The position numbers and the translations under genes were made by a program. A stretch of 64,000 nucleotides of DNA from contig JANJUV010000019.1 in the NCBI GenBank assembly GCA_024710405.1, forward strand, positions 248,001 to 312,000. The letters run 5' to 3'. Shown here one piece after another: positions 7,892 through 17,789 of the stretch. The stretch's first letter is position 1. Every line of letters begins with the position of its first letter. The notes under the pieces were generated by a model. That model was not told the origin of the DNA. It saw nothing but the letters and a program-made list of their open reading frames with translations, and searched no databases. This stretch comes from Bacteroidales bacterium (GTDB taxonomy: Bacteria > Bacteroidota > Bacteroidia > Bacteroidales > F082).

Positions 7892-9466
7892 ATGAGTCTG
7901 AAAAAAGAGATCAGCCGCAGGCGCACCTTCGCCATCATCAGCCATCCCGACGCCGGGAAAACCACGCTTACCGAGAAGCTTCTGCTTTATGGCGGCGCCA
8001 TTCAGGTTGCAGGGGCTGTTAAATCAAACAAGATCAGGAAAACTGCCACTTCCGACTGGATGGAAATTGAGCGGCAGAGGGGAATTTCAGTTGCTACTTC
8101 TGTGATGGGTTTCGAATACCGCGACCTGATGATCAACATTCTCGATACGCCAGGCCACCAGGATTTTGCTGAGGACACCTTCCGCACGCTTACGGCAGTG
8201 GACAGTGTGATCGTGGTGATTGATGTGGCCAAAGGCGTTGAACCTCAAACAGAAAAATTAGTTAAGGTTTGCCGCATGCGCAATACCCCAATTATTGTCT
8301 TTATCAACAAACTCGACCGACCGGGCAAGGATGCCTTCGACCTGCTCGACGAAATAGAGCAGAAGCTTAACCTGAAGGTAACGCCACTGAGCTGGCCCAT
8401 CAATATGGGGCAATTCTTTAAAGGGGTGTACAACATCTTCGACCGTAGCCTCTACCTTTTTGAGCCCAGCAAACAATATATTGAGGAAGGCATTTCGTTC
8501 AGCGACATCAACCAGCCGGAATTGAAGAAATACATTGGTGACGATGCCGATATGCTGCGCGAAGAGCTGCACCTGGCCGAAGGGGTATATCCAACCTTTG
8601 CTGTGGATGATTATCTGAGTGGCGCTATTTGTCCGGTGTTTTTCGGTAGTGCACTAAACAATTTCGGGGTGAAGGAACTGCTCGATTGTTTTATCAGGAT
8701 AGCTCCAACACCTATTGGCCGCGAGGCAGAAGAGCGGCATGTTGACCCGGCCGAAGAGGCATTCAGCGGGTTTGTGTTCAAGATACACGCCAATATGGAC
8801 CCCAACCACCGCGACCGTATTGCGTTTGTGCGCATAGTTTCAGGCAGATTTGAGCGCAACAAACCCTATTACCATATACGCTTAGGGCGCAACCTGAAGT
8901 TTTCGAACCCGACCGCTTTCATGGCTCAGAAAAAATCCGTTGTGGACGAGGCTTTTCCGGGCGACATTGTTGGCTTGTACGATGCCGGGAATTTCAAGAT
9001 CGGTGACACCCTTACAGAAGGCGAAATGTTGCACTACAAAGGCATTCCGAGTTTTTCGCCAGAGCTGTTCCGCTATGTGGAAAACGCAGATCCCATGAAA
9101 TCCAAGCAACTGGCCAAAGGTCTGGAACAACTCACCGACGAGGGTGTTGCACAGCTATTCACAGGAAGAGCTACCGGACGAAAGATTATCGGAACAGTAG
9201 GCGCCTTGCAGTTTGAGGTCATTCAGCACCGCTTGTTGCACGAATACGGAGCCAGTTGCCGCTACGAACCCATTCAGTTGTACAAAACCGCATGGATCAC
9301 CAGTAGCAATAAAGCTATGCTTGAAGATTTCAAGATGAGGAAATCATCCTTTCTGGCCTACGACAAGGAAAAACGCGATGTCTTTCTGGCCGATTCGCCT
9401 TATGCCCTTCAAACTGCGCAGGAAAAATATCCTGACATCAGATTTCATTTTACTTCGGAATTCTAG
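7892..9466 (+). CDS. prfC: Peptide chain release factor 3
   Basis: The 524-residue GTPase recycles RF1/RF2 from the ribosome after peptide release. The N-terminal G domain shows the P-loop [14 protein letters not shown] (G1), the switch region [28 protein letters not shown] (G3) and [11 protein letters not shown] (G4). The rest has the RF3-specific domains II and III ([30 protein letters not shown]). Length and motifs distinguish it from EF-G. The gene is monocistronic, with a weak promoter next to a heptamer repeat and a hairpin 13 bp after its stop. Confidence 0.95.
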   Translation: MSLKKEISRRRTFAIISHPDAGKTTLTEKLLLYGGAIQVAGAVKSNKIRKTATSDWMEIERQRGISVATSVMGFEYRDLMINILDTPGHQDFAEDTFRTLTAVDSVIVVIDVAKGVEPQTEKLVKVCRMRNTPIIVFINKLDRPGKDAFDLLDEIEQKLNLKVTPLSWPINMGQFFKGVYNIFDRSLYLFEPSKQYIEEGISFSDINQPELKKYIGDDADMLREELHLAEGVYPTFAVDDYLSGAICPVFFGSALNNFGVKELLDCFIRIAPTPIGREAEERHVDPAEEAFSGFVFKIHANMDPNHRDRIAFVRIVSGRFERNKPYYHIRLGRNLKFSNPTAFMAQKKSVVDEAFPGDIVGLYDAGNFKIGDTLTEGEMLHYKGIPSFSPELFRYVENADPMKSKQLAKGLEQLTDEGVAQLFTGRATGRKIIGTVGALQFEVIQHRLLHEYGASCRYEPIQLYKTAWITSSNKAMLEDFKMRKSSFLAYDKEKRDVFLADSPYALQTAQEKYPDIRFHFTSEF

Positions 9467-9479
9467 AGTGTGCCTGATG

Positions 9480-9502
9480 CAACAAAATTCATTGTTTTGT
9501 TG
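9480..9502 (+). terminator. Hairpin after prfC, possible terminator
   Basis: CAACAAAA (9480-9487) pairs with TTTTGTTG (9495-9502) around a 7-nt loop, just after the prfC stop. The stem is A+T rich and there is no T tract behind it, so termination would be weak. Confidence 0.4.
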
Positions 9503-9597
9503 TCTAAATCTCATATGAATCTAAGCCGGCTGCTTTGTTTTGCATTCTGTTCGGTCAAAAAGTGAACTGATCAGCATTCCGGTTTCATTATAAACGC

Positions 9598-9605
9598 TAT
9601 TTTTG
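9598..9605 (+). promoter_or_regulatory. Candidate -7 element upstream of the VPS10-like T9SS protein
   Basis: TATTTTTG matches TAnnTTTG and lies 43 bp before the ATG at 9649. No -33 element was recognised. Confidence 0.45.
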
Positions 9606-9648
9606 TAGCTTAACAATAGTATTCAACAATTTATCACAATCTTACACG

Positions 9649-12600
9649 ATGATTAACAGATTTTACAGTGTTCTCGCCGCCCTGTTTTTCGGGCTTATGG
9701 TATCGTTTTCTGGTCAGGCACAGCAGAAATACTCTGATGCAGAGCTGGCTCAGTATCCACATTGGGTAGAAATGATGCAGGACCATTCGGTGAATTTTTT
9801 TGAGGTTCAGCGTGCTTTTAACCTGTATTGGGAAGGCCGTGAGGTGACCAAAGGATCAGGATGGAAACCATTTAAACGTTGGGAATACATGATGGGCCAG
9901 CGGGTGATGCCCGATGGCACGCGCCCCGACCCGGGACGTGATTATGCAGCCTGGCAGCATTGGTTTGGGAACGGAGAGCGGTCATTATACGGCGATTGGA
10001 CGCCACTGGGGCCATTTACCGTCCCTTCGGGTTACAACGGATATCGTGGCCTTGGCAGGTTGAATGCCATTGCCTTTCACCCAACTGACCCTGACATTCT
10101 GTACGTTGGCGCACCATCGGGCGGTCTTTGGATTACTTACGACCATGGCGATAACTGGATAACGCATACCGACATCCTGCCTACGTTGGGTGTTTCTTCG
10201 ATCATCGTTGATTACAACGATCCCGATCTGGTGCTTATCGGTACAGGCGACAGAGATGCAGGCGACGCTCCCGGTCTGGGCGTATGGCGCAGCAACGATG
10301 GTGGCGTCACATTTGATGCCTCCAATTCCGGAATGGGCAACGCCACTGTCGGCAGATTGATTCAACATCCGGTGAATTACTTCGAGATACTTGCTGCCAC
10401 CTCATCGGGAATTTTCAAATCGGTAAACAGCGGACAAAGCTGGACCATGAAAGCATCCGGAAATTTCAAAGAGATAGTTTACAAACCCGGTGATCCCATG
10501 ACGGTGTATGCAGCCTCGGGCGGCACTTTCTACCGTTCTTCGGATGGAGGCGAGAACTTCTCGGTGATCAGCAACGGGCTTCCCGGAGGAGCACGCGGTG
10601 TTATCGGTGTGTCGCCGGCAAATCCCGATATTGTTTATTTCCTGATCACCAATTCCGACTCTTTTAAAGGTCTCTATCGTTCACTGGACGCAGGGCTTAG
10701 TTTTACCACCCGTTCTACCTCGCCCAACATCATGAGTTGGGACTGCAACGGAGGCAGCGGTGGTCAGGCCTGGTATGACCTGGACATCTCAGTTGACCCG
10801 AACAATGCCGACATTATCCATGCAGGTGGAGTAAACAACTTTAAATCAGTGAATGGTGGCCAAAATTGGGCCATTAACTCCCATTGGTATGGAGGTTGCA
10901 ATGTGCCGTCTGTTCATGCCGATTTACATATACTCGAATATTCGCCGATTAACGACAGACTTTATGCCGGCAATGATGGTGGGATTTACTGGACGGCCAA
11001 TGGCGGACAAACCTGGACGGAGATTTCTAACGGACTAGTGATAAGCCAGGCCTATAAAATCGGACAGAGCCTCACCGAACGCGATTATGTGATCAACGGA
11101 TATCAGGACAACGGAACCTCAACCATGGCTGATGGAGAATGGATCGCCGTGAACGGTGGCGATGGCATGGAGTGTGCCTTCGATCCTACAGACCACAGAT
11201 ATAGCTACTCAACTCTGTATTACGGTCCGGTGTACCGCCATTTCAATCATTCAAATCAGGGACAAATTGCCGGAAACGGTTCAAATGGCATCAATGAAAG
11301 CGGTGCATGGGTGACTCCTTTTGTCATCGACCACCAAAATCCCAATGTAATGTTCATTGGATACAAAAATATCTGGCGCAGCACCAACATTAAGGCTGGC
11401 AATCCTTCATCGGTAAGCTGGACTAAGATCTCGACCATGAGTTCGAGTAATATGAGCGTGCTCGGACAATCAAGAGCCAACACGGATATTCTTTATGCAG
11501 CCAGTGGAAACAGGTTGTATCGCTCGGACAACGTAAAAGCATCTTCGGTTCAATGGACTACCCTCACCGGAAATCTGCCCATTACAAACAATATCACAGC
11601 TATTGAAACCAGTCCTTTTGACGAAAATGTGGTTTATATCGCTCAGCAAAATAAAATTTATAAATCCACAGACAAAGGTGAGACCTGGGACAATATTTCG
11701 GCAAACCTGCCGAATGTAAGTTTTAACTCCATTGCCTACTACAAAAACAGCAATGAAGGCTTGTACCTCGGAACGGACATCGGCATTTTTTACCGGGATG
11801 CAAGTATGAGTGAATGGATAGCCTATTCCGATGGATTTCCTGCTGCCGGAAGGGTTACAGAACTTGAAATTTACTACGATGCAGAGAATCCTTCCAACGA
11901 TGTAATCCGGGCCGGAACTTACGGCCGCGGCTTGTGGAGTTCACCACCTTATTACGGAACTCTTGAGGCCGGTTTTGAAGCAGCCACTACAGAACCCTAT
12001 GCCAATTGCGGAATCTCTTTCACGGATCTTACGCTTGGTGTTCCTTACACCTGGGAATGGACATTCGAAGGTGCTACTCCTTCAACTTCGACCGAACAAC
12101 ATCCGCAAAACATTGTTTATGAGCAGGAAGGAACTTATGCTGTTACACTTATTGTCACTAACCCGATTGGTTCCGACACCCTGACAATGGAAAATTATAT
12201 CACAGTGCAGCCTGCGCAAGCGCCAATGGTAGATTTTGCAGCCTCCGAAACTACCGGTTGTTCGGGTTTGGCTGTCGAATTTACCGATATGTCCGAAAAC
12301 TGTCCTGAAAGCTGGCTATGGAGTTTTACTCCCTCTGATGTTACTTTTGTGAACGGCACTTCAGAGATATCACAGCATCCTGTGGTCGTGTTCAATGCCA
12401 ATGCAACCTATGATGTCAGCCTAACAGCATCCAACCCTACCGGATCGAACACGCTCACCTTCGAGGCATACATTCAGACAGGTGGCATCGAGCTTCCTGT
12501 TGAAGAAAGTTTTGCTGTTGAGTCCTATGATGACATTGACTGGGCTGTTGAAAATCCCGATAACGGAAGAACCTGGGCTTTGAAAACCCTGACTGACGGA

Positions 12601-13296
12601 ACCACAGCTTCCTGGCTGAATTTCTACAACTACACTACAATGGGTGCCAGGGATTACCTGCTCACACCGGTATTAAATTTTGAGGACTACGAGAATGTGT
12701 ATCTCAGCTTTGATTATGCTTATGCACAACGATTTACTCAAAAAGACTCGTTGATCATCAGTGTTTCGGCCGATTGCGGACAAAGCTGGGAGCGCGTGTA
12801 TGCCAATGGCCCTGATGGTCAGGGTGCATTTGTGACTGCCGAAACTACTATGCAAGCCTTCGAACCTGTTGATGAAACTCAGTGGTGTTCAGGAAATCCA
12901 AATGTTGATTGCCCCGAGCTTGACCTGAGTGCATGGGCCGGAATGGCAAATATTGTCGTGCGGTTTGAGTCCTTCAATCAGTTCGGCAACAACCTGTACC
13001 TTACCGATGTAGTGGTAACAACAGTTACCGGGACACAAAACCCTGCGGCAAATGCTGCTGCGATGGTTCATCTGTTCCCCGTTCCTGCCTCGAAGGAAGT
13101 GATTTTTACTGTTGATAACAGTCTGATTGGAAGCCTTTACAGTATTCTGGATCAGAATAGCAAAGCCATATACAGCGGAAGGGTCGAGGCTGCGCATACA
13201 ACTATTCCGGTGCACAGCTGGCCTAACGGTACTTATGTTTTACGCATAGAAGGAACCACCCCACTGGTGAAAAAACTCGTTATTCTAAAAGACTAA
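9649..13296 (+). CDS. Secreted T9SS protein: VPS10/BNR propeller, two PKD domains, choice-of-anchor J, sorting domain
   Basis: A signal peptide (residues 1-25, ending SGQAQQ) precedes a large sortilin/BNR-type beta-propeller (about 110-760). Asp-box-like motifs repeat through it: SNDGGVTF, SVNSGQSW, SSDGGENF, SVNGGQNW, TANGGQTW, STDKGETW. Two PKD domains follow (about 770-855 and 859-944; WEWTFEGATPST and WLWSFTPSDV). Then come a choice-of-anchor J beta-sandwich (about 946-1127; WAVENPDNGRTW, LSFDYAYAQR, LIISVSADCGQSWERVY) and a T9SS sorting domain (about 1139-1215). Such proteins act at the cell surface as adhesins or glycan-active enzymes; no catalytic residues can be named. From the first PKD to the end it is a close paralogue of the next gene. 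Confidence 0.85.
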   Translation: MINRFYSVLAALFFGLMVSFSGQAQQKYSDAELAQYPHWVEMMQDHSVNFFEVQRAFNLYWEGREVTKGSGWKPFKRWEYMMGQRVMPDGTRPDPGRDYAAWQHWFGNGERSLYGDWTPLGPFTVPSGYNGYRGLGRLNAIAFHPTDPDILYVGAPSGGLWITYDHGDNWITHTDILPTLGVSSIIVDYNDPDLVLIGTGDRDAGDAPGLGVWRSNDGGVTFDASNSGMGNATVGRLIQHPVNYFEILAATSSGIFKSVNSGQSWTMKASGNFKEIVYKPGDPMTVYAASGGTFYRSSDGGENFSVISNGLPGGARGVIGVSPANPDIVYFLITNSDSFKGLYRSLDAGLSFTTRSTSPNIMSWDCNGGSGGQAWYDLDISVDPNNADIIHAGGVNNFKSVNGGQNWAINSHWYGGCNVPSVHADLHILEYSPINDRLYAGNDGGIYWTANGGQTWTEISNGLVISQAYKIGQSLTERDYVINGYQDNGTSTMADGEWIAVNGGDGMECAFDPTDHRYSYSTLYYGPVYRHFNHSNQGQIAGNGSNGINESGAWVTPFVIDHQNPNVMFIGYKNIWRSTNIKAGNPSSVSWTKISTMSSSNMSVLGQSRANTDILYAASGNRLYRSDNVKASSVQWTTLTGNLPITNNITAIETSPFDENVVYIAQQNKIYKSTDKGETWDNISANLPNVSFNSIAYYKNSNEGLYLGTDIGIFYRDASMSEWIAYSDGFPAAGRVTELEIYYDAENPSNDVIRAGTYGRGLWSSPPYYGTLEAGFEAATTEPYANCGISFTDLTLGVPYTWEWTFEGATPSTSTEQHPQNIVYEQEGTYAVTLIVTNPIGSDTLTMENYITVQPAQAPMVDFAASETTGCSGLAVEFTDMSENCPESWLWSFTPSDVTFVNGTSEISQHPVVVFNANATYDVSLTASNPTGSNTLTFEAYIQTGGIELPVEESFAVESYDDIDWAVENPDNGRTWALKTLTDGTTASWLNFYNYTTMGARDYLLTPVLNFEDYENVYLSFDYAYAQRFTQKDSLIISVSADCGQSWERVYANGPDGQGAFVTAETTMQAFEPVDETQWCSGNPNVDCPELDLSAWAGMANIVVRFESFNQFGNNLYLTDVVVTTVTGTQNPAANAAAMVHLFPVPASKEVIFTVDNSLIGSLYSILDQNSKAIYSGRVEAAHTTIPVHSWPNGTYVLRIEGTTPLVKKLVILKD

Positions 13297-13338
13297 TTGT
13301 TGAACATTTTCATTAACCATCTACCCCAATTACCACGT

Positions 13339-16239
13339 ATGCATAACCGTAATATACTCCTCACCGCACTGTCGCTGACCTTTGCGCTTCAGTTGCTGGC
13401 TCAGTCATTCACCGAACGCTATCAGGGTGCTTCTGAGGCTTTTATTAAGCGTTCCTGGACACAGATTGAAACAGATGCACGGTTTTACGAGCCTTATCAG
13501 GCACGTGCCTTCAGGAAGCCCAATCCGGTTGTTTATCACCCCGAATTTGAAATCGACCCGGCAGCGGTTGTGTTTATGGAGGAAACGAGGAGCGGGTCAG
13601 TAATCAAAACAAACCGTGAAGTATCTCCCATCCCCGATACCAGCTTTATGGGCTTGTATGATTCGGGAAATTCAATTCCTCCTGATGTCAACGGTGCCCC
13701 CGGACCTGATCATCTGATGGTTACCCTGAATACAGAAGTGCGCATTCAGGATCGAGTCGGAAATGCACTGTCAACTGTCAGTCTTGGATTGTTTTGGTCG
13801 GGTTTGCCTGGTGGGAACACTTTTGACCCCAAGATTCTGTATGATTCATACGAAGACCGATGGATTTTTGTGACTTGTTCGGGAAGTCAGGCAGGTGAAT
13901 CCAGGATTTACATGGGAGTTACGGAAACATCTGACCCAACAGGCAACTGGTTTCTTTACTCATTCATAGCCGATCCGCAGAATCAGGTTTGGTTCGACTA
14001 TCCAAGTATGGGGTTCAACGACAAATGGATAGGTGTTTCTGGAAATATGTTTGGCAATGGTTTTTACAGCACGGTATATGTGTTTGATAAGCATGCGATG
14101 TATGCTGGTGATGCCTCAATAGATTTCACAAGGTTTGCGACAAACCTCGGTTTCACGTTGGTGCCGGCAATCACGTTTGATCAGGAAGAAGAAAACCTGT
14201 ATCTGGTTTCTTCGGCCAACTCCAACTCTGGCGGAAACGGTTATATCAGCATGTTTAAGGTGAGTGGAGCCGTTGACAATCCGGTGTTTTCGAAGATAGG
14301 AGATGTAGGCACGCCCAACCCCTGGGCAGGTTGGGCCGGAAACAACGGTGATTTTCTACCTCAGTTAGGTTCGCCTCAACTGATCAATTCTGTTGATCAC
14401 CGTATGGAAAATGTTGTGTTCAGAAACAATAAAATATGGGCAGTGCACCATGTTTTTCTACCGGCCAACAATCCGCAGCGGACAGCGGTTCAGTGGTGGG
14501 AGCTTAGTCCTGAAGGTGAGATTTTGCAGCGTGGACGCGTGGATGATCCCACAGGCGTGATGTCATATGCTTTTCCGACCATTGCCGTAAATGAGTTTGA
14601 GGACATCATGATCGGACACAATAACTTTTCACTCAACCAGTATGCCAGTGCTGCCTACTCATTCCGCTCGCATCAGGATGAGCCGAATACGTTTCGCGAT
14701 CCTTATCAGTATAAAGATGGTAAGGCACCCTATTACAAAACTTTCGGAGGCGGGCGCAACCGCTGGGGCGACTATTCTGCCACTATGCTCGATCCAGTCA
14801 ACGGAGTTGATTTCTGGGTTTTGCAGGAGTATGCTGAGCTGCCTTCGGGTGGTGACCGATGGGGTACCTGGTGGGCATATGTCCGAATTCCTTTCGAACC
14901 CGAACCTGATTTTCAGGCCAATGAAACACTGATTCCACTTGGCGAGAATATTTCATTCAGCGACCTCACAGCAGGTGTTCCACAGGAATGGTTATGGCAA
15001 TTTGAAGGTGCTGAGCCTTCCACTTCCATCGAGCAGAATCCGGCCGGAATAGTATACAATCAGGAAGGTGTATTCGGCGTAACACTTACCACATCAAATG
15101 ATTTTGGCAGTAACTCAATAACAAAAACAGCCTATATCACTGTGAGTTCAACGCTGCTGCCCGAAGTGGATTTTGAAGCAGATAAGAATGTTGTATGTGT
15201 CGGAGGCGAAGTCCGCTTTACCGATAAAACACAGTATATGCCCCGCGAGTGGGAATGGGTGTTTACACCTTCATCAGTTACTTTTGTCAATGGAACCAAT
15301 GCATTCTCACAACATCCGGAGGTGGTTTTCGAAGAGCCTGTGACTTATACTGTTAGTCTGACCGTAAGCAATCTTAATGGCCCTTCAACCAAAATAAGTT
15401 TTGATATGATTACCGTTGGCGGCCTGCCTCTTCCATTCACGGAATCCTTTGAAGATTCAGTATTTGGGACTTCAGGGTGGTTGGTAGAAAACCCGGATAA
15501 TGATGTAACCTGGGAGATTGTGCCTGTCGGCGGGCTCAATCCAATCAACACAGCGGCCTCAGTCAACTTCTATAACTATTATGCTATTGGTCAGCGCGAC
15601 AGGCTTGTGTCGCCCTTACTCGATCTGCGTGGCTTCGACAACATCAACCTGAGCTTCCGCCATGCCTATGCACAAAGACATGATCAGTTTGCCGATTCGT
15701 TGGTAGTTTATATTTCGGATGATTGCGGTGAAACCTGGTACCGTTTGTTTGCTGATGCTGAAAATGGCAGCGGCAACTTTGCCACACATCTCAAAAGTGA
15801 TGGTTTTATGCCTGTTAACGTGTGGGATTGGTGTGGCGTTGAGTGGGGAGCTGATTGTATCACCCTTAATCTGAATCCCTGGATTGGTAAAACCGATGTT
15901 CGTGTGGCATTCGAAACCTACAGTTTCTATGGCAATCCTATCTATCTGACCGATGTTCAACTCGGACCAACAGTCAGAGTCGAAGATTTTGTCGCCTCAA
16001 TTGGAATAACTATAGCTCCAAACCCGGCAAACGGAATAGTTACTCTATCAGCAGGAAAACTGAGTCCATTAAGTGGATTGCGTATTTTAAACCCGGAAGG
16101 ACGAGTAGTATTCACTTATAATGGCGTGATTAAGGAAAGCCTTGCCATTGACATGACAGGACTTTCAACAGGAGTGTATATGGTTGAGGCAATGGCCGGA
16201 GGAACACGTGTGCAGCAAAAATTAGTACTGATTCAGTAG
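13339..16239 (+). CDS. Secreted T9SS protein: propeller-like N-domain, two PKD domains, choice-of-anchor J, sorting domain
   Basis: The ATG at 13339 starts a clean signal peptide (residues 1-22, ending LLAQS); an in-frame TTG 14 codons earlier abuts the previous stop and is less likely. The N-terminal domain (about 100-520) contains PPDVNGAPGPDHLMVTLN, FDPKILYDSYEDRWIFV and VWFDYPSMGFNDKWIGVS. It matches the N-domain of the protein at 1749-4691, not that of its immediate neighbour. Residues about 522-966 (PKD, PKD, choice-of-anchor J with LSFRHAYAQR and DDCGETWYRLF, sorting domain) match the preceding gene closely. It therefore reads as a chimera of its two relatives. It sits 42 bp behind the previous gene and is probably co-transcribed with it. 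Ligand unknown. Confidence 0.85.
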   Translation: MHNRNILLTALSLTFALQLLAQSFTERYQGASEAFIKRSWTQIETDARFYEPYQARAFRKPNPVVYHPEFEIDPAAVVFMEETRSGSVIKTNREVSPIPDTSFMGLYDSGNSIPPDVNGAPGPDHLMVTLNTEVRIQDRVGNALSTVSLGLFWSGLPGGNTFDPKILYDSYEDRWIFVTCSGSQAGESRIYMGVTETSDPTGNWFLYSFIADPQNQVWFDYPSMGFNDKWIGVSGNMFGNGFYSTVYVFDKHAMYAGDASIDFTRFATNLGFTLVPAITFDQEEENLYLVSSANSNSGGNGYISMFKVSGAVDNPVFSKIGDVGTPNPWAGWAGNNGDFLPQLGSPQLINSVDHRMENVVFRNNKIWAVHHVFLPANNPQRTAVQWWELSPEGEILQRGRVDDPTGVMSYAFPTIAVNEFEDIMIGHNNFSLNQYASAAYSFRSHQDEPNTFRDPYQYKDGKAPYYKTFGGGRNRWGDYSATMLDPVNGVDFWVLQEYAELPSGGDRWGTWWAYVRIPFEPEPDFQANETLIPLGENISFSDLTAGVPQEWLWQFEGAEPSTSIEQNPAGIVYNQEGVFGVTLTTSNDFGSNSITKTAYITVSSTLLPEVDFEADKNVVCVGGEVRFTDKTQYMPREWEWVFTPSSVTFVNGTNAFSQHPEVVFEEPVTYTVSLTVSNLNGPSTKISFDMITVGGLPLPFTESFEDSVFGTSGWLVENPDNDVTWEIVPVGGLNPINTAASVNFYNYYAIGQRDRLVSPLLDLRGFDNINLSFRHAYAQRHDQFADSLVVYISDDCGETWYRLFADAENGSGNFATHLKSDGFMPVNVWDWCGVEWGADCITLNLNPWIGKTDVRVAFETYSFYGNPIYLTDVQLGPTVRVEDFVASIGITIAPNPANGIVTLSAGKLSPLSGLRILNPEGRVVFTYNGVIKESLAIDMTGLSTGVYMVEAMAGGTRVQQKLVLIQ

Positions 16240-16331
16240 AACAGATCATTCCGAAGTAGCAGGTAATGGATATTTGATCTTTCTTCAATCTTGTCCGTTA
16301 TTTTGTGTCATGTAATAATTGAGTCAACATT

Positions 16332-17048
16332 ATGAACCTGTTTTATCTTCCCGGAGCGACAGAAGGCGAAGTGCAGTTAACCGCTGAGGAATCCGTACAT
16401 TGTGTCAGGGTGTTGCGGATGAAAGCAGGTGATGAGGTGTTGTTTACTGACGGCAAGGGATGGTTTTACAAGGGTGTGCTCTCGCGTGCCGATCCCCGCG
16501 GCTGTGTTGCTGATTTAACCACACGCAGGAGAGGTGATGATGCGGAGGGATTCGGTATTCATATTGCGATAGGTCCGACCAAGCAGGCCGACCGTACTGA
16601 ATGGTTTCTGGAAAAGGCTACCGAGATAGGCATTGATGAGGTAAGTTTTTTTGCATCAGAGCATTCGGAGCGAAGGCATGTGCAATTGGAAAGGCTAAAC
16701 AGGGTTGTTCTGTCAGCGATGAAGCAGTCACTGAAGAGTCGGCTTCCCATACTGAATCCAATGGTTAAATTTGATGAACTTCTCCGGAAACCATACAACG
16801 GCCAGAAGTTCATTGCATGGATCGATGACAGCAAGCGCGAAAATCTCTACAACATGATCAGACAAGGTGAAAAAGTAATGGTTCTGATTGGGCCTGAAGG
16901 AGATTTCAGTAAGAATGAAGTAGCCAGGGCGCAGTCATCCGGCTTTCTTCCGGTCAGCCTCGGTACGGCCAGATTACGTACCGAAACAGCTGCACTGGCT
17001 GCCTGCATGGGTTTTCATGTGAAAAACCAATTGAGAACAGATTTATGA
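16332..17048 (+). CDS. rsmE: 16S rRNA (uracil(1498)-N(3))-methyltransferase
   Basis: The 238-residue protein is a SPOUT-class methyltransferase that modifies U1498 of 16S rRNA. The N-terminal PUA-like domain contains EESVHCVRVLRMKAGDEV. The C-terminal knot is recognised by KQADRTEWFLEKATEIGID, MVLIGPEGDFSKNE and SLGTARLRTETAALAA, which form the SAM pocket. It overlaps the next gene by 4 bp (ATGA), indicating translational coupling. Confidence 0.95.
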   Translation: MNLFYLPGATEGEVQLTAEESVHCVRVLRMKAGDEVLFTDGKGWFYKGVLSRADPRGCVADLTTRRRGDDAEGFGIHIAIGPTKQADRTEWFLEKATEIGIDEVSFFASEHSERRHVQLERLNRVVLSAMKQSLKSRLPILNPMVKFDELLRKPYNGQKFIAWIDDSKRENLYNMIRQGEKVMVLIGPEGDFSKNEVARAQSSGFLPVSLGTARLRTETAALAACMGFHVKNQLRTDL

Positions 17049-17698
17049 AGCCACTGTTGATTTCAACCATGTTGTTTTTTCTGGTGCTGGTGACACATGC
17101 CCAGTACGAAGTGCAGATTGCGGTGCTGAAGTACAGGGGAGGTGGTGACTGGTACGCAAATCCAACATCGCTGCCCAATCTTGCTGCTTTTTGCAATGCG
17201 AATATCAACACCTCCATTAATCCGCAGACAGTATCCGTGGATGTGGGCAGTCCTGAGTTGTTCAACTTTCCGTTTGTGCATATGACCGGACACGGAAATG
17301 TCCTTTTTAATCAGAGTGAGGCGGAAAACCTGCGTAATTATCTTCTTGCTGGAGGTTTCCTGCATATAGACGATAATTATGGCATGGACGCTTTTGTAAG
17401 GCACGAGATGAAGAAAGTATTTCCTGAACTGGATTTCATCGAACTTCCTTTTGAACACCCGATTTACAGACAGAAGTACTCATTTCCTGATGGACTTCCA
17501 AAGGTACATGAGCACGACGGAAAGCCACCACAAGGTTTCGGACTTGTATATGAAGGCAGACTGGTGTGTTTCTACACCTATGAAACTGACCTGGGCGATG
17601 GCTGGGAAGACGCTGCAATACACAGCAACCCCGAAGAAACCCGTCTGAAGGCACTGCAGATGGGCGCAAACATCATCAGATACGCATTTACGCGATAA
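17045..17698 (+). CDS. DUF4159 domain protein, secreted
   Basis: A signal peptide (residues about 1-19, ending THAQY) precedes a single DUF4159 domain. Recognisable parts are VLKYRGGGDWYANPTSLPNL, FVHMTGHGNVLFNQSE, LRNYLLAGGFLHIDDNYGMD and the DLGDGWED stretch before the last helix. The family has a glutamine-amidotransferase-like fold without an established activity; in many genomes it lies in gliding or MoxR/BatA-type neighbourhoods, but here it is coupled to rsmE. Function unknown; a periplasmic location is inferred from the signal peptide. Confidence 0.85.
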   Translation: MKPLLISTMLFFLVLVTHAQYEVQIAVLKYRGGGDWYANPTSLPNLAAFCNANINTSINPQTVSVDVGSPELFNFPFVHMTGHGNVLFNQSEAENLRNYLLAGGFLHIDDNYGMDAFVRHEMKKVFPELDFIELPFEHPIYRQKYSFPDGLPKVHEHDGKPPQGFGLVYEGRLVCFYTYETDLGDGWEDAAIHSNPEETRLKALQMGANIIRYAFTR

Positions 17699-17789
17699 TC
17701 CGGGTTAGAAATCAATAAGTACCCTCACGACATAGCTGTGTTGGCGTTTAATTATTAAATTCACCGCCTGAAATTAAATTGTATTTTTT

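Noticed and set aside
7674-8022. Coding repeats on both strands across the heptamer array
   Set aside because: A 7-bp period keeps several frames open by chance and gives low-complexity peptides; nothing outside the array supports a gene.
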